Source: Polyangiaceae bacterium (GTDB lineage: Bacteria; Myxococcota_A; Polyangia; Polyangiales; Polyangiaceae). Taken from it: a stretch of 64,000 nucleotides of DNA. The stretch spans positions 744,001-808,000 of the forward strand of contig JACKEA010000003.1 in assembly GCA_020633235.1 (NCBI GenBank), written 5' to 3'. The translations under genes were made by a program, and so were the position numbers. Below the pieces are notes generated by a model that searched no databases, was not told the origin of the DNA, and worked only from the letters and a program-made list of their open reading frames with translations. Positions 53,292 to 60,921 of this stretch are shown here, piece by piece (the first letter of the stretch is position 1; each line of letters starts with the position of its first letter).

Positions 53292-54653
53292 ATGCGCACG
53301 ACCCTGCTAGTCGCGGCTGTCGCACTGAGCGCCTGCTCGTCGAATGATTCGTCTTCGGCTCGGCCCCAAGACGCCGGCTCGGATCACGTCGCGGTCGATG
53401 CGCCGGAAGATGTCGTACTCACGGAAGCTGGCGGGGACGCCGCCACGGACGCGGGGTCGGGTCCCATCGATCTCTCGTCGTCGCCCGGCTCCGGCTTCGA
53501 GAGCGAGACGCATGTGGTGCGCGCGCCGGGGGGCCGCATGCTCGCGGTGTGGATGAACCTCGGAGCCAGCGGCGTGCAGAACGGCTACGCCCTTTCGGAG
53601 GACGACGGCGCGAGCTGGTCGTCCCCCAAGGTGCTTTCGGGCACACCAACGAAGGGCGACCCTGTCGCCACCTACGGCCAAGACGGCAGCCTCTACTACG
53701 GGTTCTTGGACGGCAACTGCGGCGCCCAAGGCTGTGACAACGGCCACGTGTGGGTGGCGCGCCTCGCGCCCGGCAGCACCAGCTTCGAGGCCCCCGTGGA
53801 CGCGTCGCCGGCGAACCCGGCGGAGTTCTACGACAAGCCGTGGCTGATGACGGGAGCGGACGGAACGCTCGTGCTCGTCGTGGCGGCGCGGCAGGGCCAG
53901 AACCCGACCAACATCGACCGGATCGTGGTGGCGCGCTCGACGGACGGAACGTCGTGGTCCCACAGCGAGGCCGTGCCCACCCTGCCCCAGGGGCAGATCG
54001 CCGGGATCCCCCACGCCTGCGTCTCGCCCCAAGGCAGCCGCTTGTGGGTCGTATACGTGGACTCCTCGAGCCCGAGCTACGCGGGGCTGCGCTGGAGCGA
54101 TGATCTGGGCCAGACCTGGCCCGCCGGAAACCACAGCTCGGGCTTTGCGCCGGCATCGAGCCTCGGAGCGTTGCAGGCGTACGACCTGCGCTGCGTCGGG
54201 GAGCAGAACGATGTGTGGCTGATGTACGGCCTGGCTTCGGGCAGCTCGTCGGCGACCGGGATACCTCCGCTCGACGAGATCCACGTGGCGCACTCGGCGG
54301 ATGGCGGCAACACCTGGAACGGCAACGCCGTGATCTCCGAATCGGGAGCGCAGTTTCTGAGGCCGGAGATCGTGCGCACGCCGAGCGGCGATCTGTTCGT
54401 GATGGCCTACGGCGGCAGCCACGAGGGCGACACCAACGGAAGCGTGCGCTGGTGGCGCTCGACGGACGCTGGCCAGAGCTTCACGGCGGGCGGCACGCTG
54501 CACGCTCCCATCACGTTCACGGGTGATCGCCAGAGCTCGCTGTGGATCGGAGACTACGGCGGGCTGGTCGCGCTCCCGAGTGGCTTTGCCGCGACCTTCG
54601 CCGACAACCACAGCGGCAACGCCCACGTGCTGTTCGCGAAACTCGCGCTGTAA
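53292..54653 (+). CDS. BNR/sialidase-like lipoprotein
   Basis: This is a lipoprotein of 453 aa with signal MRTTLLVAAVALSAC. An Asp/Ala-rich linker follows, then a beta-propeller-like region with several Asp-boxes: SEDDGASW, STDGTSW, SADGGNTW and STDAGQSF. These mark sialidase-type six-bladed propellers, but the Arg triad and other catalytic residues of true sialidases are not clear, so it may only bind carbohydrate. GGAGG lies 3-4 bases before the ATG. The C-terminal NAHVLFAKLAL is echoed by a short stretch near 55960. Confidence 0.75.
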   Translation: MRTTLLVAAVALSACSSNDSSSARPQDAGSDHVAVDAPEDVVLTEAGGDAATDAGSGPIDLSSSPGSGFESETHVVRAPGGRMLAVWMNLGASGVQNGYALSEDDGASWSSPKVLSGTPTKGDPVATYGQDGSLYYGFLDGNCGAQGCDNGHVWVARLAPGSTSFEAPVDASPANPAEFYDKPWLMTGADGTLVLVVAARQGQNPTNIDRIVVARSTDGTSWSHSEAVPTLPQGQIAGIPHACVSPQGSRLWVVYVDSSSPSYAGLRWSDDLGQTWPAGNHSSGFAPASSLGALQAYDLRCVGEQNDVWLMYGLASGSSSATGIPPLDEIHVAHSADGGNTWNGNAVISESGAQFLRPEIVRTPSGDLFVMAYGGSHEGDTNGSVRWWRSTDAGQSFTAGGTLHAPITFTGDRQSSLWIGDYGGLVALPSGFAATFADNHSGNAHVLFAKLAL

Positions 54654-54777
54654 CCATCCCCCGGCAGAGCTACTCGACATCTCTTGTTGCTCTCGTCGTA
54701 GATGTAGCCCGTCGCCAAGAGTTCGGGGCGCGCCGGAGAATCCCCGTCCGGAGCCGTGCTGACGCACCGCGAAAGAC

Positions 54778-54794
54778 GCGCGCCGGACCAACAG
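54778..54794 (-). repeat. REP-like element copy h
   Basis: GCGCGCCGGACCAACAG, with a less clear left part, lies about 125 bases after the sialidase-like gene and before the BASS gene. Confidence 0.45.
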
Positions 54795-54901
54795 ACCCCG
54801 TAGACAGCTCGACCCGGCCGTGACAAGAGCGAAGCTGCGACGAGCCTTCGTCGCGAGGGAAGTGGCCTCCGGCCCGCGCCGGAAGAGACGGGGAGCTTCG
54901 G

Positions 54902-55786
54902 ATGGAAGGCTCGGTACTGACCAAGATCGTTCTGCCTCTCGCGCTGTTCGCGATCATGCTGGGCATGGGGCTGTCGCTGATCCCAGCGGACTTTCGCCGC
55001 GTGATGCGCTTTCCCAAAGCCGTCGCCGCGGGCATGCTGTTTCAGCTCGTCGCGCTGCCGGTGCTGGGCTTCGTGGTGGTGCACCTGTTCCGCATGGAGG
55101 GCGCGTTGGGCGTCGGGCTCATCGCGTTGGCGCTGTGCCCCGGCGGCACCACCTCCAACATGATCTCGTTCTTGTCCAAGGGCGACGTGGCGCTGTCCAT
55201 CACCCTCACGGCCATCGTCTCCATCGTCACGCCCTTCACCATCCCGCTGGTGCTCGTACCAACCATGGACGCGATGATGGGCAGCGGTCAGCACATCCAG
55301 CTTCCCATCGGCCAGACCATCGTTCAGCTATTGGCGATCACCGTGCTGCCGGTCGGCATCGGCATGCTGATCCGCAACAAAGCGCCGAAGGCTGCCACCA
55401 AGAGCGAAGGCGCCGTGCGCATCCTGTCGGTGGTGTTCTTATTCGCGGTCATCGCCGGCATCATGAAGCAGACCTGGGCGGAGCTGCCCGGCTTCTTCGC
55501 GCAGACGGGCTTGGCCGCGCTCACGCTGAACGCCACCAGCATGGCCGTCGGCTTCTTCGGTGCGCAGCTCCTGAAGCTGTCCAAGAAGCAGGCCATCACC
55601 ATCGGTATCGAGGTCGGCATCCAGAACGGCACCACGGCCCTGCTGGTGACCAGCACGCTGCTCGCCAATCCGACCATGAGCATCGCGCCGGCGATCTACA
55701 GCTTGATCATGTTCGCCACCGGCGCCGTCTTCGGCGTGCTGGTGAACCTGGGCAAGACGCGCGAAGGCGGAGCGAGCCCCGCCTAG
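54902..55786 (+). CDS. bile acid:sodium symporter (BASS) family protein
   Basis: This is a BASS transporter of 294 aa with about nine to ten membrane helices. FAIMLGMGLSLI and ALALCPGGTTSNMISFLSKG are the family motifs, the latter in the Na+/substrate crossover region. GIQNGTTALLVTSTLL is the second crossover. The family carries bile acids, pantoate, pyruvate or other organic anions with Na+, so the substrate is not predicted. GGGGAG lies about 6 bases before the ATG. It sits between unrelated lipoprotein and DUF2293 genes. Confidence 0.88.
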   Translation: MEGSVLTKIVLPLALFAIMLGMGLSLIPADFRRVMRFPKAVAAGMLFQLVALPVLGFVVVHLFRMEGALGVGLIALALCPGGTTSNMISFLSKGDVALSITLTAIVSIVTPFTIPLVLVPTMDAMMGSGQHIQLPIGQTIVQLLAITVLPVGIGMLIRNKAPKAATKSEGAVRILSVVFLFAVIAGIMKQTWAELPGFFAQTGLAALTLNATSMAVGFFGAQLLKLSKKQAITIGIEVGIQNGTTALLVTSTLLANPTMSIAPAIYSLIMFATGAVFGVLVNLGKTREGGASPA

Positions 55787-55974
55787 AGTGTGTTGACGGT
55801 TTCTGATCGAGGCTACGACCCGCTGCCTTCCGGAGCTGTTGGGGTGAACCTCCTCAGCGTGAGGAGTCGTCGCGTAGCGTCCCGTTGGCGACACGGCACC
55901 GCGAGATCGAGGTCGACGGGAATGTCGTGAGGCGCGTCGGGGCCAGCGTCGCCCGTGTTCGCGAAGCTCGCGCT

Positions 55975-56649
55975 CTAGGTGTGGAGCGCCCGCGCCAGGG
56001 GACACTCGGCGGGGATGGGCCGTCCCTGGCGGTAGCGCTCGAGCAGCGCCGTGGAGCGTTGCGCCAGCATGCGGCGCACCTCCCGGCGCATGCCCTTCAC
56101 GCGCGGGATGGTCATGTCGTCGTAGCCCGTGGTCTGGTGGCGCATCCAGGCGATGGTCGCGGCACGGGCGCGCTCCTCGATGGAGATGCGTTGGGTGCGC
56201 GCCACCGTACCGCTGCCGACGGGCGTGGCGTGGGCGGCGATCGCCGCGGCCATCTTCTTGGCGAGCTCGCCATGGCACGGCGCAAAGTCCAAGAACTCGA
56301 GCACCTGACGCTCGAACTCAGCGGCGTACTCTCCTTCTCGGACCTCGCGCTTGTTGCGCGCGGCATCGAGCTTGCGCTGGTACGCCGGATCGGCGCGCTC
56401 GACGGCCAGCGCCGCGGTGATGCGCTCGACGCGATCCTTGGGCGCCCAGATCCCACGCGAGAACAGCTTGCGGCCCTTCTTCTCTTGCACCAGCCAGTGC
56501 GCGCCGCCCGCCTTCACACGCCGGCTGAGCGCCGGATCCCCCGGCGGCACCAGCACCCAGTCGCTCGGGGCGCTGAGGTACTCGCCAGAATCTGTCTTCA
56601 CTTCCCGGGGCGTGCGGCCAGGACGGACGATGCGGCTCCCATCGGACAT
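55975..56649 (-). CDS. DUF2293-domain protein
   Basis: This is a 224 aa protein with a DUF2293 domain at the C-terminal end: RARAATIAWMRHQTTGYDDM, then REVRRMLAQRSTALLERYRQ. The N-terminal half is basic (VRPGRTPREVKTD; WLVQEKKGRKLFSRG), so nucleic-acid binding is possible. The function of the family is not established. No signal peptide is present. I prefer the ATG at 56647-56649; a GTG six codons upstream is in frame but has no ribosome site. Confidence 0.72.
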   Translation of the reverse strand: MSDGSRIVRPGRTPREVKTDSGEYLSAPSDWVLVPPGDPALSRRVKAGGAHWLVQEKKGRKLFSRGIWAPKDRVERITAALAVERADPAYQRKLDAARNKREVREGEYAAEFERQVLEFLDFAPCHGELAKKMAAAIAAHATPVGSGTVARTQRISIEERARAATIAWMRHQTTGYDDMTIPRVKGMRREVRRMLAQRSTALLERYRQGRPIPAECPLARALHT

Positions 56650-56762
56650 CGCGCGGCGACGTACCACGGAACGCGGCCCGCGGGCGTCACGATCTCCTTG
56701 CGCGTTCGCTCGCTACGGCACACCCTTCGTCAGATGCACCCCGAACGAGAAAACGCGTGAAG

Positions 56763-57410
56763 ATGCGCGCGCCGTTCGTAGTCACCATCAGCGCCGCCGT
56801 CGCCGCAGGCGCCCTCGCGTCGTGTGGCGGAAATACCGTCACTGCGTCCGAGAAAGGGGACGGAGGACCAGGAGGTTCGGACGGCGCGGCGGGCACCGCA
56901 GGTAGCGCCGGACTCGGCGGACTCGGCGGACTCGGCGGTTCGAGCGGTGCGCCTGCAGATGCCGGCGCGCCTTGCCCGCCGGATCCACCCACGTTTGGCG
57001 GCAAGGGTTGGACCACTGCCTGCGTCCCCCATCAGGTTTGCCACTACGACATCGCTTGTCAGAGTGGAAAGATCTCCCTCGATATCGAGTGTGACCCAAA
57101 GAGCTCCGAGCACTGGAAGGTCGTCGATCCCCTTCAGTGCTCCCAGCCCTACGACTCCTGTCCTGGCACGAGCCTGATCTGCTCACCCGAAGGCGGTTGG
57201 TATTTCTACACGAACTACGACTACAACCCGCCGGGCCCGTGCCCGCCGACCCAGCCGTCGGAGGGCGCACAGTGCATGCCGGGAGGCTTCGGAGGTGACC
57301 CAAGCGCGTGCGGCTATCCATGCAGCGCCGCAGGGTCGAGCTGGACGGTCATGCACTGCGAATTCGGCGATGGGCCATCGGTTTGGACCGGTGATGGCGC
57401 CTGCAATTGA
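56763..57410 (+). CDS. Cys-rich Gly-repeat lipoprotein
   Basis: This is a lipoprotein of 215 aa. The signal has SAAVAAGALASCGG with the lipobox cysteine. The linker is Gly/Ala-rich (GGLGGLGGLGGSSGAP). The C-terminal half (about 70-215) has at least fourteen cysteines (CVPHQVCHYDIACQSG, CSQPYDSC) and many aromatics, likely a disulphide-rich surface domain. I do not recognise it. The ATG at 56763 is preferred to an in-frame GTG six bases earlier. The next small gene overlaps its end by 17 bases. Confidence 0.65.
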   Translation: MRAPFVVTISAAVAAGALASCGGNTVTASEKGDGGPGGSDGAAGTAGSAGLGGLGGLGGSSGAPADAGAPCPPDPPTFGGKGWTTACVPHQVCHYDIACQSGKISLDIECDPKSSEHWKVVDPLQCSQPYDSCPGTSLICSPEGGWYFYTNYDYNPPGPCPPTQPSEGAQCMPGGFGGDPSACGYPCSAAGSSWTVMHCEFGDGPSVWTGDGACN

Positions 57411-57714
57411 GGTTCGCTGTTCTTCGTCCCAAAAAGGCGAGGTCGCCCTGCGAAGGGCCCTGTCCCCGCGAGACGGGTACCTTGCCCGACTGGACCTCGC
57501 CGTCCTGTACACGGACACTGACCGACTGCTCGAGGCGGAACAGATCTACCGCGAAGGCATCGTGCTCCAGCCGGATCATCGAGAGCGCCTGGAAGGCCTG
57601 GCGGACTTCCTGAGCGACACGGGTCGCGATGCCGAGGCGGACGAATGGTACGAACGGGCGCGGGTGCTGCCCACGCGCGAGGAGCGGCGGCGCCGGCGCA
57701 GGAACCAGAACTGA
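57394..57714 (+). CDS. small TPR-like protein
   Basis: A possible protein of 106 aa with one or two TPR motifs: YLARLDLAVLYTDTDRLLEA, and a following helix with EQIYREGIVLQPD, LEGLADFLSDTGRDAEADEW. The end is very Arg-rich. The start is uncertain: the ATG at 57394 lies inside the preceding lipoprotein gene and has no clear ribosome site, so the real start might lie a little further in. It lies between two secreted/membrane protein genes on the same strand. Low-to-moderate support. Confidence 0.5.
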   Translation: MAPAIEVRCSSSQKGEVALRRALSPRDGYLARLDLAVLYTDTDRLLEAEQIYREGIVLQPDHRERLEGLADFLSDTGRDAEADEWYERARVLPTREERRRRRRNQN

Positions 57715-57779
57715 GCCTCGCAGGCCCTTCGCATGGCTCCGTGGCTGCGCCGCGGCGGCGCCGTGATAGCGTTCCATCC

Positions 57780-59483
57780 GTGCGAAAGCCCTCCGGCCCC
57801 TGGGAAGCGGCGACCGAGCCTGCGGGCACGGACCCGGTCGATCCAGAGGACGGACCCACGCTGCAAGTCTTCGTGCCGAGCCAAGGACCCGCGCGCGTGC
57901 TCGGCAACACCGACGACGACTTGGTGGAGACGACCAAGCAGCCGCTGCCGCGCTTCGAAGAGCTGACGGGCTCGGGCTTCTACGAAACGATCACGAAGCC
58001 CCGGCGATGGGAGCAGGAGGAGCTGGACGAAGCCTCGACACTGCGACGATCGGAGCGAGACGAGCTGGACGAGGCGGCGACCTTGCGACGGCCGCCGGGC
58101 CTGCCCCCGCTGCCGTTGCCGCCGCCACCACGACCCTGGGCAGCCCCCGAGCCGCCACTGAAGACGGATCCATTTCCGCTGCTGCCGCCGCCAAAGAGCG
58201 AGCCGTTTCCGTTGCTCGAACACGCTCCGCCGGAAGATCCGGTGATCGAGGTGGCGCCGGAGCTGTCCTTGGCGCCGCCGGTGCTGCCCCCGGCGGCGTT
58301 TCACCCGCCCATGCCTCCGCCGCCCCCGGCGGAGGATCCGCGCTTGGTGCCGCTGGTGCTGCGGCTCACGTCGGACCGCACGGCCATCGCGGCGGCGATC
58401 GGTGTGTTCGCGGCGATCACCGTGGTTGGCGTGGTCGTTTCGTTGGTGCTCGTCGCTCGCAGTCGCAGCACCACCCCCGCACCCTCCACCGCCGCCGCGA
58501 CCGCGCCCATCGCGCCCGCGGCGGTGCCCGCATCGGTCAGCTGTCGACTGTCGGAGCTGCCGCGGCGTCTGGCGCCGGAGGCGACCTTCGACATCACGCC
58601 CCAGGTGGCGGCCGCCCCTGGCGACAAGATCGCCGTCGGCTTCGTCACGCCGAGCCAGGAAGCCGTGGGACTGATCGTGTCCCTGGACGGCCTGAGCACC
58701 GAGACGCGCCTGCGAAAGCAGGGCTCCGGACGCATCCTGTCCGTCAGCCCCCTGCCGCACCGCTCCCCCGTCACCTTCGCCGTGGACGAGCCCGTCGCGA
58801 CACTGCAGCTGGCCAAGACCATCGGCTCCATGCGCCTGGGCGCCACCAGCGCCGGCATCGTGCGCCTCGAGCCAGGTCGCGATCCGAGCGTGGTGTGGCC
58901 CGGGCCGCCCGGCACCATCACCACCCTCAGCGCCGCCAGCCTCGAAGGCGTGGGCACCGCCGTGGCCCTGGGACGCGGCGGTGAGAGCGGCGACGTCGTC
59001 TTCGGATGGCTGTCGTCGGATGGTTCCCGCGGCACGGATCTCGGTCGCCTCGCCGTCGGCCAGCGTCGTGTCGGCGCTCCGGCGGTCGCAGCGGGCGACG
59101 GCGGAGCGCTCACGGTGTTCGCTGCTCATGGAACGGGCGAACCGTGGTCGCTGTACGCCGCCCTGGCGAAGCCTGGCAAGCTACCCGTCACCACCGTGCG
59201 CCTCGAGCCCGGGGACGTTCCCGCGAACCAGCGCGGGCCCGTCGTCGCGGCGCTACCGAGCGGCGGGTTCCTGCTCGCGTGGCGTGAAGGTCGCCGGCTG
59301 CGCGCGCGACCCCTGGACGCCGCCCTCCGCGCCACGGGTCCCATCGTGGAGATCGCAAATGACATCGATCTGGTGCCGGCGCCCGGCGCCCTCGGTGTCC
59401 GCCACGACCGCGTGCTGTCGCTCTATGGCGTACGCTCCGGCAATGCCACGGAGCTGTGGGGTGCGGTTCTGAGCTGTTCCTGA
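57780..59483 (+). CDS. single-pass membrane protein with Pro-rich N-terminus, unknown function
   Basis: This is a 567 aa protein. A long cytosolic N-terminus (about 1-195) is rich in Pro and Glu, with repeated TLRR motifs (EASTLRRSERDELDEAATLRR) and many PP stretches. One membrane helix follows (about 200-222: IGVFAAITVVGVVVSLVLVA). The remainder is periplasmic and beta-rich, with repeats around VGAPAVAAGDGGALTVFAA and QRGPVVAALPSGGFLLAWRE that resemble a propeller. This layout recalls myxobacterial kinase-associated signal proteins, but no kinase domain is present. Start is GTG at 57780. Confidence 0.7.
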   Translation: MRKPSGPWEAATEPAGTDPVDPEDGPTLQVFVPSQGPARVLGNTDDDLVETTKQPLPRFEELTGSGFYETITKPRRWEQEELDEASTLRRSERDELDEAATLRRPPGLPPLPLPPPPRPWAAPEPPLKTDPFPLLPPPKSEPFPLLEHAPPEDPVIEVAPELSLAPPVLPPAAFHPPMPPPPPAEDPRLVPLVLRLTSDRTAIAAAIGVFAAITVVGVVVSLVLVARSRSTTPAPSTAAATAPIAPAAVPASVSCRLSELPRRLAPEATFDITPQVAAAPGDKIAVGFVTPSQEAVGLIVSLDGLSTETRLRKQGSGRILSVSPLPHRSPVTFAVDEPVATLQLAKTIGSMRLGATSAGIVRLEPGRDPSVVWPGPPGTITTLSAASLEGVGTAVALGRGGESGDVVFGWLSSDGSRGTDLGRLAVGQRRVGAPAVAAGDGGALTVFAAHGTGEPWSLYAALAKPGKLPVTTVRLEPGDVPANQRGPVVAALPSGGFLLAWREGRRLRARPLDAALRATGPIVEIANDIDLVPAPGALGVRHDRVLSLYGVRSGNATELWGAVLSCS

Positions 59484-59529
59484 GCCAGGGTTTCCCCGCA
59501 CCGGCGGCGACGCTACGCTAGCGACCGAC

Positions 59530-60921
59530 ATGGCCATCGCCTTCACTCTCAACGGCCGGACCATCGACGCCGGTGACGCGGATCCCCATCAGCCTCTGTT
59601 GCACTTCCTGCGAGGTCGCGGCCTCACCGGCACCAAGGAGGGCTGCGCCGAGGGCGAGTGCGGCGCCTGCGCCGTGGTGCTCGTCACGCGAGACGCAGAG
59701 GGGCGCGCGCGCTATCAGCCGGTCAACAGCTGCCTCTTGCTGTTGGGCTCCGTCGCCGGCCACGAGGTGCTGAGCGTGGAGGGTCTGGCCCAGGGCGGCG
59801 AGCTCCACCCGGTGCAGGAGGCGATGGTGAAGCATGGCGGCTCACAGTGTGGCTACTGCACACCGGGCTTCGTGATGAGCCTGTTCGCCGAGTACCACCG
59901 GCCAGGGCGCGAAGCGTTCGACCTGGAAGCCATTTCTGGAAACCTGTGCCGCTGCACCGGCTACCGACCGATCCGTGACGCCGCGGCCTCACTGCCGATG
60001 GCCCCCGCGGAAGATCCCTTCCAAGCGCGCCTGAAGGCGCCGCCGCCGGAGCTCGCTCTCGTCGAGCTCGCAAACGGCAAGAGCTACTTTCGCCCCACCG
60101 CCCTCGCCGACGTGTTTCGGCTGCAGCAGGCGCACCCGGCCGCGCGCCTGGTGGCCGGCGGCACCGACGTGGTGGTCGACATGAACCAGCGAGGCCTGCG
60201 CTTCGACGGCGTCATCTCCCTGGAGAACGTGGCGGAGCTCCTAGGCCTGGAGTGGGGCGACAGCGAGGTTCGCATCGGCGCCGGCGTGTCCCTCAGCGAC
60301 GTGGAGCACTTCGTTCAGGGTCGGCTGCCGATGTTGGAGCAGCTCTTGCCGCTGTTCTCCTCGCGGCTCATTCGCAATCGCGCCACCTTCGGCGGCAACC
60401 TCGCCACGGCGTCCCCCATCGGCGACGGCCCCCCGGCGCTCTTGGCGCTCGACGCAGAGGTCGAGATCGAAAGCGCCAAGGGCGCGCGGCGGGTGCCGCT
60501 GGCGAGCTTCTTCAAAGGCTATCGCAAGACCGAGCTCGGCACTGGAGAGGTGCTGAAGAGCATTTTCGTCCCGCTGCCCCTCCCTCGGCATCAACGCTTC
60601 TACAAGGTGAGCAAGCGGAAGCTGGACGACATCTCCACCGTGGCGGCGGCCTTCGCCCTCACCACCGGGAAGAACGCCACCATCGAGAGCGTGCGCCTGG
60701 CCTTCGGCGGCGTGGCGGCCACGCCGGTGCGAGCCACCGAGGCCGAACGTGCGCTCACGGGCAAACCGTGGAATACCGAAAGCGTGGTGGCAGCGGCGGC
60801 GATCCTGTCCCGCTCGTTTTCGCCCATCGACGATCACCGCGGCAGCGCCGCCTACCGGCGCGCGATGATCAGCGAGCTGTTTCGCAAGTTCGCCGCAGAC
60901 ACGCAGGGAGGTGCAACGTGA
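59530..60921 (+). CDS. xdhA: xanthine dehydrogenase small subunit (2Fe-2S and FAD domains)
   Basis: This is the iron-sulphur/FAD subunit of a molybdenum hydroxylase (463 aa). The N-terminal plant-type [2Fe-2S] cluster is marked by GCAEGECGACAVVL. The second cluster has SQCGYCTPGF and NLCRCTGYRP. A FAD-binding domain follows from about residue 180 (VAGGTDVVVDM, NRATFGGNLATASPIGDGPP) and a C-terminal CO-dehydrogenase-FAD-type end. Electrons from purine oxidation pass from the molybdenum site to FAD and NAD+. It overlaps xdhB by 4 bases (GTGA). Confidence 0.94.
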   Translation: MAIAFTLNGRTIDAGDADPHQPLLHFLRGRGLTGTKEGCAEGECGACAVVLVTRDAEGRARYQPVNSCLLLLGSVAGHEVLSVEGLAQGGELHPVQEAMVKHGGSQCGYCTPGFVMSLFAEYHRPGREAFDLEAISGNLCRCTGYRPIRDAAASLPMAPAEDPFQARLKAPPPELALVELANGKSYFRPTALADVFRLQQAHPAARLVAGGTDVVVDMNQRGLRFDGVISLENVAELLGLEWGDSEVRIGAGVSLSDVEHFVQGRLPMLEQLLPLFSSRLIRNRATFGGNLATASPIGDGPPALLALDAEVEIESAKGARRVPLASFFKGYRKTELGTGEVLKSIFVPLPLPRHQRFYKVSKRKLDDISTVAAAFALTTGKNATIESVRLAFGGVAATPVRATEAERALTGKPWNTESVVAAAAILSRSFSPIDDHRGSAAYRRAMISELFRKFAADTQGGAT

